In this document: positions 52,967 to 61,024 of the stretch, piece after piece
How positions within the stretch are numbered: the first letter of the stretch is position 1
Layout of the letters: each line of letters starts with the position of its first letter
NCBI RefSeq assembly: GCF_013408295.1
Contig: NZ_JACBYQ010000002.1
Span: 1,364,001-1,428,000 of the forward strand
Direction of reading: 5' to 3'
DNA length: 64,000 nucleotides
Source of the DNA: Psychromicrobium silvestre
GTDB taxonomy: Bacteria; Actinomycetota; Actinomycetes; Actinomycetales; Micrococcaceae
Program-made: the position numbers and the translations under genes
The notes under the pieces: model-generated
Databases searched by the model: none
What the model saw: only the letters and a program-made list of their open reading frames with translations
Told to the model about the DNA's origin: nothing

Positions 52967-53431
52967 ATGACAACGCTGATCCTGATCGCGGCACTGCTAG
53001 CCGCAGCGTTCTTAGGCTGGCCGTTGACCGCCTTAGTGCTTCGACTGGCGCGCAGCGTGGATGCCAGGCCGGTTTCCGAGGAGAGTGTTTTGGAGTCCGC
53101 GGATTCGCCGCAAGCGGAGCTCCCCGCCGTGAGGCAGGAAGCCGTCTCGGCGACACCCGTTTCTGCGGCACCGGAGCCTCTCACCGAAGCGAAGGTGCTT
53201 CGTGGCGGACTGCTGATCGGGATTCTGGAGCGCCTCGCCGTCGTACTCTGCATCGTTTTCGACCAACCCGTGGCGATCGCCTACGTTATTGCGGTCAAGG
53301 GCTTGGGAAGGTATCCCGAGCTGAAAGAGAGCCCGGCCGCAAGCGAGCGATTCATCATCGGCACCCTGGCCTCCCTGATCTGGGCAACCCTGGTAGGAAT
53401 TCTGGCCCGTTGGTTCATCGCCATGCTTTAA
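52967..53431 (+). CDS. Small membrane protein, DUF3307-like C-terminal segment
   Basis: 154 residues. N-terminal helix (about 2-25), an Ala/Glu/Pro-rich loop (about 30-78), then two helices with GGLLIGILERLAVVLCIV, VIAVKGLGRYPELKE and ERFIIGTLASLIWATLVG. That ER-x-K-x-L-x-R-x2-EL-x-ERFIIGTL-S pattern matches the last part of DUF3307 proteins, but the N-terminal domain is missing, so it is a shortened relative. Probably co-transcribed with the HTH gene 46 bp upstream. Confidence 0.65.
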   Translation: MTTLILIAALLAAAFLGWPLTALVLRLARSVDARPVSEESVLESADSPQAELPAVRQEAVSATPVSAAPEPLTEAKVLRGGLLIGILERLAVVLCIVFDQPVAIAYVIAVKGLGRYPELKESPAASERFIIGTLASLIWATLVGILARWFIAML

Positions 53432-53444
53432 CCGCACCCATCTC

Positions 53445-53571
53445 GAGCCGATTCGCCCCAATCCCTTCCCAGCTATCCCACTGGGTGTTACTGCTGGGGC
53501 AGAAGTCGGCTCAAATCAGCAACATCCTTCACTCCTGCAACACCCGGTGGGACAACTGGGTTGAGTTGGGG
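53445..53571 (+). other. Structured intergenic element with two competing long inverted repeats
   Basis: Pair A: GAGCCGATTCGCCCC (53445-53459) with GGGGCAGAAGTCGGCTC (53496-53512). Pair B: 53468-53489 with 53539-53560 (19 of 22 paired), plus CCCCAA/TTGGGG outside. B's left arm lies in A's loop, so the two exclude each other or form a pseudoknot. No T run. Located between the DUF3307-like and YciI-like genes. Confidence 0.6.
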
Positions 53572-53603
53572 GAGGAGGGGTGGGGAATGTGTAGGGTGGA
53601 GAT

Positions 53604-53894
53604 ATGAGTGCCTTTGCCGTTGAGTATGTTTATGCCCCGGAAGCCGCCGAATTGCGTGATCAGCATCGGCCCGATCATCGCAGCTGGTTGGCCAGCCAAG
53701 TAGACGCCGGGGTGGTGCTCGCCTCCGGTCCCTATGCAGATGGCAGCGGTGCGTTGATCATCTTCAGCGCCGCCGACGAGGAAGAACTCAAGAGCGTGCT
53801 GGCGCAGGACCCCTTCGCCCGGCAAGGTTGCATTGCCGGTTCCCGCATCAGCGCCTGGAATCCCCTGATTGGACTGCTCAAGGAATACGCCTGA
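53604..53894 (+). CDS. YciI-like (YCII) family protein
   Basis: 96 residues. The YCII pattern is present: VEYVYAPEAAELRDQHRPDHRSWLASQVDAG, GPYADGSGALIIFSA and AQDPFARQG, including the conserved His and Asp that face a small cavity in solved structures. Family role is unclear, possibly a small-molecule isomerase or dehydrochlorinase relative. Preceded by GGTGGAG and the structured element; ispG follows by 79 bp. Confidence 0.85.
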   Translation: MSAFAVEYVYAPEAAELRDQHRPDHRSWLASQVDAGVVLASGPYADGSGALIIFSAADEEELKSVLAQDPFARQGCIAGSRISAWNPLIGLLKEYA

Positions 53895-53973
53895 GCGCGA
53901 GGGAGCTTAGAATAAGAAGGACGTCCGCCGCAACCGTCGGGCCGGACGTGAACCACGCAATGGAGTCCAAACA

Positions 53974-55149
53974 ATGACCTCAATCAGTCTAGGAATGCCC
54001 GCCGCACCGCCGCCGGTGCTCGCACCCCGACGGAAGACCCGACAGATCAAAGTCGGCTCGGTAGGAGTCGGCTCGGATTCACCGATCAGCGTGCAGTCGA
54101 TGACCACCACGCCCACCACGGATATCAATGCGACCCTTCAACAGATCGCCGAGCTGACCGCGAGCGGCTGCGATATCGTCAGGGTGGCTTGCCCCTCCGC
54201 AGATGACGCCGAGGCGCTGCCGATCATTGCCAAGAAATCGCAGATTCCGGTGATCGCCGATATTCATTTCCAGCCCAAATACGTTTTCGCGGCCATCGAG
54301 GCGGGTTGCGCGGCGGTTCGGGTGAACCCCGGAAATATCCGGAAGTTCGATGACCAGATCAAGGAAATCGCGCAAGCGGCCAAGGATCACGGCGTCTCGA
54401 TCCGGATCGGCGTCAACGCTGGCTCGCTGGACCCTCGGCTGATGGAGAAGTATGGAAAAGCGACCCCGGAGGCTCTGGTAGAGAGCGCTGTCTGGGAGGC
54501 CTCACTGTTTGAGGAACACGACTTTCACGATTTCAAGATCTCGGTCAAACACAATGACCCGGTGGTCATGGTGCGAGCCTACGAGTTGCTGGCCGAGCGC
54601 GGTGACTGGCCCCTGCACCTAGGAGTCACCGAGGCCGGTCCGGCTTTCCAGGGCACCATTAAGTCAGCTACCGCCTTCGGGGCACTGCTTTCCAAGGGCA
54701 TTGGCGATACCATCCGAGTTTCGCTTTCGGCTCCTCCGGTCGAGGAAATCAAGGTCGGCAACCAGATCTTGCAGTCCCTCAACCTGCGCCCGCGCAAGCT
54801 CGAAATCGTCTCCTGCCCCTCCTGTGGCCGCGCCCAGGTGGACGTTTACACCCTGGCCGAGCAGGTCACCGCAGGCCTGGAGGGTATGGAAGTCCCGCTC
54901 CGGGTGGCCGTGATGGGCTGCGTGGTGAACGGTCCTGGTGAGGCCCGCGAGGCAGATCTGGGTGTGGCTTCCGGTAACGGCAAGGGGCAGATCTTTGTGA
55001 AGGGACAAGTCATCAAGACTGTCCCCGAGGATCAGATTGTTGAGACACTCATCGAAGAAGCCATGCGAATTGCCGAGGAAACGGAAGAGGCGGGTGGAAT
55101 TGATGGCCAAAATGGCGTCAAGGGCAGTCCCGTGGTCAGCGTTTCCTAA
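53974..55149 (+). CDS. ispG: 4-hydroxy-3-methylbut-2-enyl diphosphate synthase (IspG/GcpE)
   Basis: 391 residues. N-terminal barrel: [42 protein letters not shown]. The C-terminal [4Fe-4S] domain has [12 protein letters not shown] and [22 protein letters not shown], giving the three Cys ligands and the following Glu. Penultimate step of the MEP pathway; dxr is 3 kb upstream. The end of the gene overlaps the GNAT start by 47 bp. Confidence 0.97.
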   Translation: MTSISLGMPAAPPPVLAPRRKTRQIKVGSVGVGSDSPISVQSMTTTPTTDINATLQQIAELTASGCDIVRVACPSADDAEALPIIAKKSQIPVIADIHFQPKYVFAAIEAGCAAVRVNPGNIRKFDDQIKEIAQAAKDHGVSIRIGVNAGSLDPRLMEKYGKATPEALVESAVWEASLFEEHDFHDFKISVKHNDPVVMVRAYELLAERGDWPLHLGVTEAGPAFQGTIKSATAFGALLSKGIGDTIRVSLSAPPVEEIKVGNQILQSLNLRPRKLEIVSCPSCGRAQVDVYTLAEQVTAGLEGMEVPLRVAVMGCVVNGPGEAREADLGVASGNGKGQIFVKGQVIKTVPEDQIVETLIEEAMRIAEETEEAGGIDGQNGVKGSPVVSVS

Positions 55150-56002
55150 ACGGGATCAACCCGCCGATTCACCGATCAGGGTGCTCAGCCACCCGGACAC
55201 GGCTGCCTTGCGCGCCCTGGTGGATCGGGACCCGGTAGCCAACGTCTTTATGGCCGCACAGCTCGATCAGCATGCCAGCGCCGTCCCCAGTGTCCTAGGC
55301 GCACAGACGGTGGGATATTTTGCCGACGACGGCGAATTGCTCGCCGCCTGCTGGGTCGGTGCCAATGTGATCCCACTTGGAGTGACGGAGCGACTGGCCC
55401 CGACCTTCGGCGACTACCTGAGCCGTTTAGGTAGGCGACATGCCAGCATCTACGGGCCAGCAGAAGCGGTGCTGAACATTTTTCGAAGGCTCAGCGAGTT
55501 GGGTTTCCGTGCCGCCGAGATACGCGAGTGCCAGCCACTGATGGCAATGGCTGGCGAGTCTTCGCTCGATCCTGCCCCGGGACTGCAGCCGAGCCTGATG
55601 GACAGTTTCGATCAGATCTTGCCCGCCGCGGTGGCGATGTTCGAAGAAGAAGTTGGGTATTCTCCCTATCTGGGCGGCGAGGAGTTTTATCGCCGCCGGG
55701 TGGCCAACCTGATCAGGCAAGGGCATTCGCTGAGCCACCTCGATCAACGCGGCGAAGTGATTTTCAAAGCAGATTTAGGAGCCGTTTCGAGGCAAGCCAG
55801 CCAAGTACAAGGGGTCTGGTTGCGACCGGACCAACGCGGACTGGGGCTGAGCGCAGGCTATATGGCCGCCGTCGTCCGGTTAGCTCGGCAACTCGCACCG
55901 GTGGTGAGCCTGTACGTGAATGACTACAACACCAAGGCCCTGGCTAGCTATCAGCGAGTGGGGTTCGAGCGGATCGGGACCTTTGCAACGGTGTTGTTCT
56001 AA
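55103..56002 (+). CDS. DUF4081/GNAT acetyltransferase
   Basis: About 299 residues from ATG 55103 ([14 protein letters not shown]), behind GGGTGGAA; 55112 is also possible, while the far upstream start lies deep in ispG. An N-terminal DUF4081 domain ([42 protein letters not shown]) precedes the GNAT fold ([50 protein letters not shown]). The M. tuberculosis orthologue by position is Rv2867c, beside gcpE. The acceptor is unknown. Confidence 0.88.
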   Translation: MAKMASRAVPWSAFPKRDQPADSPIRVLSHPDTAALRALVDRDPVANVFMAAQLDQHASAVPSVLGAQTVGYFADDGELLAACWVGANVIPLGVTERLAPTFGDYLSRLGRRHASIYGPAEAVLNIFRRLSELGFRAAEIRECQPLMAMAGESSLDPAPGLQPSLMDSFDQILPAAVAMFEEEVGYSPYLGGEEFYRRRVANLIRQGHSLSHLDQRGEVIFKADLGAVSRQASQVQGVWLRPDQRGLGLSAGYMAAVVRLARQLAPVVSLYVNDYNTKALASYQRVGFERIGTFATVLF

Positions 56003-56019
56003 GCCTGTGGCCAGCGGCT

Positions 56020-56060
56020 GAAGGCCCCTCGCCCCCCCCGAGGGACAGCGAGGAGCCTTC
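56020..56060. terminator. Bidirectional terminator hairpin
   Basis: GAAGGCCCCTCGC (56020-56032) pairs with GCGAGGAGCCTTC (56048-56060) with one mismatch, between the convergent GNAT and ABC permease genes. A run of eight C lies in the loop. Confidence 0.75.
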
Positions 56061-56069
56061 GCGGTGTGC

Positions 56070-56831
56070 TTAGCTGATCTTGCGCCGGTAACTGATCATG
56101 GCGAAGATGTAGGCCAGCACCAGGATGCCCAGGCACCAGGCGAGAGCGATCCAGATGCTACCCCCAATGGGCCGTCCTGCGAAGAGATCTTGAATGGTGT
56201 TGACGATCGAAGTGACCGGCTGATTCTCGGCGAAAACTCTAACCGGAGTAGGCATGGTTTCGGTGGGCACGAAGGCCGAGCTAATAAAGGGCAGGAAGAT
56301 CAGCGGGTAGGAGAACCCGCTGGCACCATCCACGGACTTAGCCGTGAGACCAGCGATGATGGCCAGCCAGGTCAGCGCTAGGGTGAATAGCGCCAGGATT
56401 CCGGCAACGGCCAGCCAGTCCAGAACGCTTGCCGAGGTGCGGAATCCCATCAACAGTGCCACCAGGACGATGATCAGCACCGAGATTCCGTTGGCAACCA
56501 GTGATGTCAGCACATGTGCCCACAGCACAGAGGATCGGGCGATCGGCATGGACTGGAATCGTTCGAAAATGCCGCTTTTCATATCGGTGAACAATCGAAC
56601 GGCGGTGTAGGCAATGCCCGAGGCAATGGCGATCAGCATGATCCCGGGTAACAGGTAATTGACGTAGTTCTCGGTGCCGGTTTTGATCGCTCCGCCGAAG
56701 ACGTAGACGAACAGCAGCATCAGGGCGATCGGTGTGATCGCGGTGGTAATGATGGTGTCCACACTGCGGAAGATGTGACGCATGGAACGACCGAGTAAAA
56801 CGGAGGTGTCTGCGAAGAAGTGCTGGCTCAT
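56070..56831 (-). CDS. ABC-2 transporter permease (DrrB-like)
   Basis: 253 residues with six helices. FFADTSVLLGRSMRHIFRSVDTIITTAITPIALMLLFVYVFG is the usual DrrB opening, and FERFQSMPIARSSVLWAHVLTSL the conserved cytoplasmic loop. TAKSVDGASGFSYPLIFLPFISSAFVPTETMP near residue 170 completes the pattern. It overlaps the ATPase gene by 4 bp. Related exporters move daunorubicin-type drugs or lipids; the substrate here is unknown. Confidence 0.92.
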   Translation of the reverse strand: MSQHFFADTSVLLGRSMRHIFRSVDTIITTAITPIALMLLFVYVFGGAIKTGTENYVNYLLPGIMLIAIASGIAYTAVRLFTDMKSGIFERFQSMPIARSSVLWAHVLTSLVANGISVLIIVLVALLMGFRTSASVLDWLAVAGILALFTLALTWLAIIAGLTAKSVDGASGFSYPLIFLPFISSAFVPTETMPTPVRVFAENQPVTSIVNTIQDLFAGRPIGGSIWIALAWCLGILVLAYIFAMISYRRKIS

Positions 56832-57640
56832 GGCTGGTCCTTAGTTGACTCGAGCTTGCTCGAATCCTCCGCGCCCTCGCCCCCAACGAGCGTGAGGAAG
56901 ATATCCTCCAAGCTTGGTTGCTTTTCGACGTACTCAACTTCCGCCGGTGGGAGTAGTTGCTTCAATTCGGCAAGGGTGCCGTTCGCGATGATCCGCCCCT
57001 GGTGAAGAATGGCAATCCGATCGGCAAGTTGTTCGGCCTCGTCGAGATACTGGGTGGTGAGTAGCACGGTGGTTCCCTGGTTGGCGAGCTCCTGAACTAC
57101 CTGCCACACCTCAAGTCGCGCCTCGGGGTCGAGCCCCGTGGTCGGCTCGTCCAGGAAGATCACCTTGGGTTGCCCGATCAGGCTCATGGAGATATCCAAA
57201 CGACGACGCATCCCCCCTGAATAGGTGGCTACCTTTCGTGACCCTGCATCGGTGAGGTCAAAGCGGGCAAGAAGTTCGTCCGCTATTTGGCCCGGGTCCT
57301 TCAGATGCCGCAGTTTGGCTACGAGCACCAGGTTTTCCCGGCCGGAGAGGATCTCATCGACCGCCGCGAACTGTCCGGTCAAACTAATGGACTGGCGAAC
57401 TTCGAGCGGCTCCGTTGTTACATCGAATCCCTCAACGGTGGCGGTGCCAGCGTCCGGCTTCAGCAGCGTGGACAGGATTTTCACCATGGTGGTCTTCCCG
57501 GCTCCATTCGAGCCGAGAAGGGCAAAAATGCTGCCGCGGGCCACCTCGAAGTCAACGCCGCGGAGCACCTGCAAAGATCCGTAGGACTTTTCCATGCCCG
57601 TCACCCGGATGGCAGCTCCCGGTGCTGAGGTGAGGCTCAT
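56828..57640 (-). CDS. ABC transporter ATP-binding protein (DrrA-like)
   Basis: 270 residues. Walker A LGSNGAGKTTMVKIL, signature YSGGMRRRLDISMSL, Walker B VIFLDEPTTGLDP, H-loop LLTTQYLDEAEQ. The VRQSISLTGQFAAVDEILSGRENL stretch is characteristic of the DrrA group. ATGA-type overlaps on both sides (DUF1048 upstream, permease downstream). Confidence 0.93.
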   Translation of the reverse strand: MSLTSAPGAAIRVTGMEKSYGSLQVLRGVDFEVARGSIFALLGSNGAGKTTMVKILSTLLKPDAGTATVEGFDVTTEPLEVRQSISLTGQFAAVDEILSGRENLVLVAKLRHLKDPGQIADELLARFDLTDAGSRKVATYSGGMRRRLDISMSLIGQPKVIFLDEPTTGLDPEARLEVWQVVQELANQGTTVLLTTQYLDEAEQLADRIAILHQGRIIANGTLAELKQLLPPAEVEYVEKQPSLEDIFLTLVGGEGAEDSSKLESTKDQP

Positions 57641-58008
57641 GATCCGGTCTCCTTCGCTTTCGCCTCAACAACAGCCTCCACTAGGCGGGCCCGTTCCTTG
57701 TCAATCCAACGCTTGCCTCCGTAGGCCTGGGCGAAGCTCTCGGCGAATTCGACGGGATCCTCGCCGACGATCTCGCTCACCGGGGTACCGTCGACGGCAG
57801 CGCGTTCCCACAGGTCCGCGAGGTCGTCGTACATCCGCACGATAGTGTCGCCTTCGGTGGCGCCGCCGTAGTACATGAAGTACCGGTTGAAGGCGTTCGC
57901 CACGGTGAGGTATGGCTCGGGCAGCGCGTCTAGCCGTGCCTTGGCCTGCTTGTACTGCTTTTTCTGCTCAAGTGAGCCGGTTACCAGTTCGATCCATTTT
58001 GCGGCCAT
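57637..58008 (-). CDS. DUF1048 family protein
   Basis: 123 residues. KWIELVTGSLEQKKQYKQAKARLDALPEPYLTVANAFNRYFMYYG followed by MYDDLADLWERAAVDGTPVSEIVGEDPVEFAESFAQAYGG is the DUF1048 pattern, a helical cytoplasmic protein found almost always between a PadR regulator and an ABC exporter. Here it starts one base after padR ends and overlaps the ATPase. It may take part in sensing or in the regulator complex. Confidence 0.9.
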   Translation of the reverse strand: MAAKWIELVTGSLEQKKQYKQAKARLDALPEPYLTVANAFNRYFMYYGGATEGDTIVRMYDDLADLWERAAVDGTPVSEIVGEDPVEFAESFAQAYGGKRWIDKERARLVEAVVEAKAKETGS

Positions 58009-58009
58009 C

Positions 58010-58339
58010 TTACTTTCCTCCTTCTCGGAGCTGTTCCAGTCGCTCGGACAGGAAGCTCCACGTGTTCCAAAATTCGTCTAGTTCTTTTTTGCCCTGCGCA
58101 TTGAGCGAGTACACCTTGCGTGGCGGACCTTTTTCGGACGGCCGTCTTTCGACGTCCACCAGGCCCTTCTGCTCGATCCTGACGAGCAGCGCGTACACGG
58201 TGCCCTCGGCAATCTCGGTGAAGCCCTGCTCTCGGAGCAGCGTCGTGATCTCGTATCCGTAAGCCGGCTTTCCGACCAGGAAGGCGAGAACGATGCCTTC
58301 CAATGTCCCCTTGAGCATCTCCGTCATTTGCTTGCCCAT
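58010..58339 (-). CDS. PadR-family transcriptional regulator
   Basis: 109 residues. The winged helix shows MLKGTLEGIVLAFLVGKPAYGYEITTLLREQGFTEIAEGTVYALLVRIEQKGLV and KVYSLNAQGKKELDEF, the PadR signature. It heads the PadR-DUF1048-ABC operon and is probably autorepressing through the palindromes just upstream, released by an exported compound. Confidence 0.93.
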   Translation of the reverse strand: MGKQMTEMLKGTLEGIVLAFLVGKPAYGYEITTLLREQGFTEIAEGTVYALLVRIEQKGLVDVERRPSEKGPPRKVYSLNAQGKKELDEFWNTWSFLSERLEQLREGGK

Positions 58340-58354
58340 CGGGCACCCCCTTTA

Positions 58355-58400
58355 ACTACTCAGTGTTACTAGCTACTAGTACATAGTAGCGCTAAGTAGT
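58355..58400. promoter_or_regulatory. Overlapping palindromes upstream of padR
   Basis: TACTAG-cta-CTAGTA (58367-58381), CTACTA-gtaca-TAGTAG (58373-58389) and outer ACTACT/AGTAGT (58355-58360, 58395-58400). PadR sites are typically symmetric with AT-rich half-sites; this is the likely autoregulatory operator and promoter. Confidence 0.6.
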
Positions 58401-58490
58401 GGAAATGCAAACCCCCTAAATCCATAACTTTTTTTTGGGCATTTAGCCGGTGTTTGGCTGACTTGGGGCGGTTCTGGCCGGGGCGAAGCC

Positions 58491-58766
58491 CTAGTGTGCG
58501 CTGGTCTGCTCCTGCTTGGCAGCCTGATCGAGGAGCGAACGGGACGTGCTCTGGAGCATTTCTACGGCGCGCTGCAGGGTGGGTGCGTGGGAAGAGTTCC
58601 AGGCGTGCAGAAAGAAGAAAGAATCCGGGCCGTGCCACTGCAGCGGGCCGTTAATCTTGGCTGTCAGCGCCGCTCGTGCCTCGCTGAGCAGTTGAGCGGC
58701 CCGCACAAAATCCCCGGAGAGCGAGCGCAACTCTTCTGGGCTAGCGCCAAGCATCTCACCGTTCAT
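58491..58766 (-). CDS. WXG100-like small protein
   Basis: 91 residues, two predicted amphipathic helices joined by a turn: PEELRSLSGDFVRAAQLLSEARAALTAKI, then LQWHGPDSFFFLHAWNSSHAPTLQRAVEMLQ. The W-x-G turn (Trp-His-Gly) and total length match the WXG100/ESAT-6-like family, substrates of type VII secretion. No EssC/EccC-type gene or partner WXG100 gene is nearby. No YxxxD/E motif is clear after the second helix. Confidence 0.65.
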   Translation of the reverse strand: MNGEMLGASPEELRSLSGDFVRAAQLLSEARAALTAKINGPLQWHGPDSFFFLHAWNSSHAPTLQRAVEMLQSTSRSLLDQAAKQEQTSAH

Positions 58767-58833
58767 CCCGGGCGTACCTTGCTACTCACCGTTCAAGCTT
58801 AGGCATAAGCCTTTTAGGTAGCGATGGGGAGGA

Positions 58834-59490
58834 CTACCCATCGACAAATTCTGGCAGCCCGCCGGAGAGCTCTCCGCCGTCGAGGTTTCCGGTCAGGTAA
58901 CGCTGGACCGTGGGGGCCGCCCAACGCACCACCTCGGGAAGCGGTGCCGAGCTGAGCGGTTCGAGTTTGAGCACATACCGAGTCATCACTAAGCCGAAGA
59001 CCTGGCTCACCACAAGCGAGCCACGTAAACGCTGCAACTCAGGATCCTCCTCAAGTCCGAGGATCAGTCGGGGCAGCATCAGCTTGCCCAGAACTTGGCG
59101 CATCAGGGCGCTTCGACCGGGGGAGTTGACCGCGGATTTCAGTAAAGCCAGCAATGCCGCTTGGGCGGGGGATTCCCAGAGACCCAAAACCGCCAGCAGC
59201 AGCGGCTCCGCGCGCTGATTGGGTGGGTAGTCACCGATCTCGGCCAGTACCTCGGCGGGATTGGCGGGCAGTTCCACACAAGCCTCGAAGAGTTCATCCT
59301 TTGAGGAGAAATAGTGATGAATCAGCGCCGGGTCCACACCGGCCAGCCGTGCGATCTGCCGGATGCTGACGGCGTCGAAGCCGGATTCGGCGAAAAGCCC
59401 CCGCGCGGCGGTGAGGATTAGTTCCCGGGTGTCCTCGCTGCCCCGGCGGCGACCACGTTTGGAGTTGCCGAGGCTGTTAGCAGTACTCAC
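58834..59490 (-). CDS. TetR-family regulator
   Basis: 218 residues, GTG directly after the permease stop. The basic start (GNSKRGRRRGSEDTRELIL) leads to the helix-turn-helix ARGLFAESGFDAVSIRQIARLAGVDPALIHHYFSSKDELF. The ligand domain (about 75-218) resembles TetR_C-type repressors of exporters (LLALLKSAVNSPGRSALMRQVL). It is last in the PadR-ABC-permease operon, giving that exporter two regulators. Confidence 0.92.
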   Translation of the reverse strand: MSTANSLGNSKRGRRRGSEDTRELILTAARGLFAESGFDAVSIRQIARLAGVDPALIHHYFSSKDELFEACVELPANPAEVLAEIGDYPPNQRAEPLLLAVLGLWESPAQAALLALLKSAVNSPGRSALMRQVLGKLMLPRLILGLEEDPELQRLRGSLVVSQVFGLVMTRYVLKLEPLSSAPLPEVVRWAAPTVQRYLTGNLDGGELSGGLPEFVDG

Positions 59491-60246
59491 TTAGGACCTT
59501 TTGCGTTGCAGAGTGAGCGAACTAAGAAGCAACATAGCCACGACGATAGCAGCCAAGATCAGCAGATCAGCCCAGAGCAAATCGGTCATGCTGCTATGCC
59601 GTGCCACTTCCCCCAGGGCTTCCACCGAGTAACTCAGCGGCATCACCCTGGCCAAGCCTTGCAGTACCTCGTTCATCTGATCCCTGGCCACGAACAGACC
59701 GCAGAGCAATAACTGCGGGATCACCACAAGTGGCATGAATTGCACCGCCTGAAACTCGGTGCGGGCGAAGGCTGAGCAAAGTAAGCCCAGCGAAACACCC
59801 AGAATGGCGTTGAGCACCGCGAGCAGCACCACTAAACCGGCCGAGCCCGCGACGTTCAGACCGAAACACCAGTAGGCGATGCCGGTGGCCACCACGGATT
59901 GCAAGGCCGCCATCACGGAGAAGGCCACGGCATAACCAAGAACTAGATCCGCCTTGTGGATCGGTGTGGTCATCAGCCGCTCCAGGGTGCCCGAGGTGCG
60001 TTCGCGCAGCATGGTGATCGAGGTGACCAGAAACATCACCACAAAGGGAAAGACCGCCAGCATAATCAAGCCGATCCGGTCAAAGCTGCGTGGTGCGCCA
60101 GGCGGCAGCTTCTCGTTCTCGAAGAGGAAATAGACGGCGGTGAGGAGCAGTGCTGGCAGCACCAGGATCATCGCGATACTGCGCGGATCTCTGCGCAATT
60201 GAGCCAGCACCCTGACCGCCGTCGCCCCGATCAGTTTGTAGTTCAT
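59491..60246 (-). CDS. ABC-2 transporter permease
   Basis: 251 residues from ATG 60246 (MNYKLIGATAVRVLAQLRRDPRS), which overlaps the ATPase stop as ATGA; the longer frame to 60459 is spurious. Six helices; MLRERTSGTLERLMTTPIHKADLVLGYAVAF is the conserved ABC-2 loop. GLFVARDQMNEVLQGLARVMPLSYSVEALGEV is the usual late pattern. Exporter of unknown substrate. Confidence 0.92.
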   Translation of the reverse strand: MNYKLIGATAVRVLAQLRRDPRSIAMILVLPALLLTAVYFLFENEKLPPGAPRSFDRIGLIMLAVFPFVVMFLVTSITMLRERTSGTLERLMTTPIHKADLVLGYAVAFSVMAALQSVVATGIAYWCFGLNVAGSAGLVVLLAVLNAILGVSLGLLCSAFARTEFQAVQFMPLVVIPQLLLCGLFVARDQMNEVLQGLARVMPLSYSVEALGEVARHSSMTDLLWADLLILAAIVVAMLLLSSLTLQRKRS

Positions 60247-60983
60247 TTCGCCACCTCCTGATCCCTGATGAGTTGCAAAAAAGCCAGCTCCAGATCCTCG
60301 GAGCGGCCCCTTTCGCGCAACTGTTGTGGAGTGAGTTGAGCCAATAACTTGCCCTGGCGGAGCAACAATAGGGTCTGGCAATGACTCGCTTCCTCCATTA
60401 CATGGCTGGAGATCAGCAGGCTGGTGCCCTCCTGGGCGAGTGCGGCGAAGCGTTGCCATAACTCGGCCCGAAGAACCGGATCCAGTCCCACGGTGGGTTC
60501 ATCCAGCACCAGCAGTCGCGGCTTTCCGGCCAGTGCGCAGGCAAGCGAGACGCGACTGAACTCCCCTCCGGAAAGCCCTGAAGCGCGCCGATGCGATAAC
60601 GGCGAGAGCCCGACGGCGTCAATGGCCTCGAGGGCGGAAGCACGGGGGAGTCCTTGTAGGGCGGCGAAATAGCGGACGTTCTCCAGCACGCTCAGATCTT
60701 GATAGACGCTGGGGGCCTGGGTGACATAACCCACCGCGCCCCTCAAGGCGGGTGCGCCCGCCGCTAAACCGAACACCTTGACCGTGCCGGAGCTGATCTT
60801 ATGCACGCCCACCAGGGTGCGCATAAGGGTGGTTTTCCCGGCTCCCGAAGGACCGAGCAGGCCGGTAATGGCACCGGGAGCCAGCACGAAATCGATGCCG
60901 TCCAAAATGGGCGACCCTTTGCCAGTTCGGATCGCCAGCCCGGCCACCTCTGCTGCGGGAGCCTGCTGTGAAGCTGTTGTCAT
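60243..60983 (-). CDS. ABC transporter ATP-binding protein
   Basis: 246 residues from ATG 60983 behind GAGG; the frame extends eight codons further. Walker A LLGPSGAGKTTLMRTL, signature SGLSGGEFSRVSLACAL (SGGE-F instead of the usual SGGQ-Q), Walker B LLVLDEPTVGLDP, H-loop ISSHVMEEA. Pairs with the permease by ATGA overlap. Confidence 0.92.
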   Translation of the reverse strand: MTTASQQAPAAEVAGLAIRTGKGSPILDGIDFVLAPGAITGLLGPSGAGKTTLMRTLVGVHKISSGTVKVFGLAAGAPALRGAVGYVTQAPSVYQDLSVLENVRYFAALQGLPRASALEAIDAVGLSPLSHRRASGLSGGEFSRVSLACALAGKPRLLVLDEPTVGLDPVLRAELWQRFAALAQEGTSLLISSHVMEEASHCQTLLLLRQGKLLAQLTPQQLRERGRSEDLELAFLQLIRDQEVAK

Positions 60984-61000
60984 TGACCTCAGCCAGCCTA

Positions 61001-61020
61001 AATTCAACGAGTGATGAATT
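61001..61020. promoter_or_regulatory. Inverted repeat AATTCA-N8-TGAATT
   Basis: A perfect 6-bp inverted repeat with 8-base spacer in the short gap between padR (ending 61025) and the ATPase start. A candidate binding site for the TetR or PadR of this operon acting inside the operon. Confidence 0.4.
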
Positions 61021-61024
61021 GAGC

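Noticed and set aside
53410-53607. 65-residue plus-strand frame over the structured intergenic element
   Set aside because: Composition is not protein-like and it overlaps the hairpins and both neighbours.
58494-58802. 102-residue plus-strand frame opposite the WXG100-like gene
   Set aside because: The minus-strand product has a recognisable two-helix W-x-G pattern; the plus frame has none.
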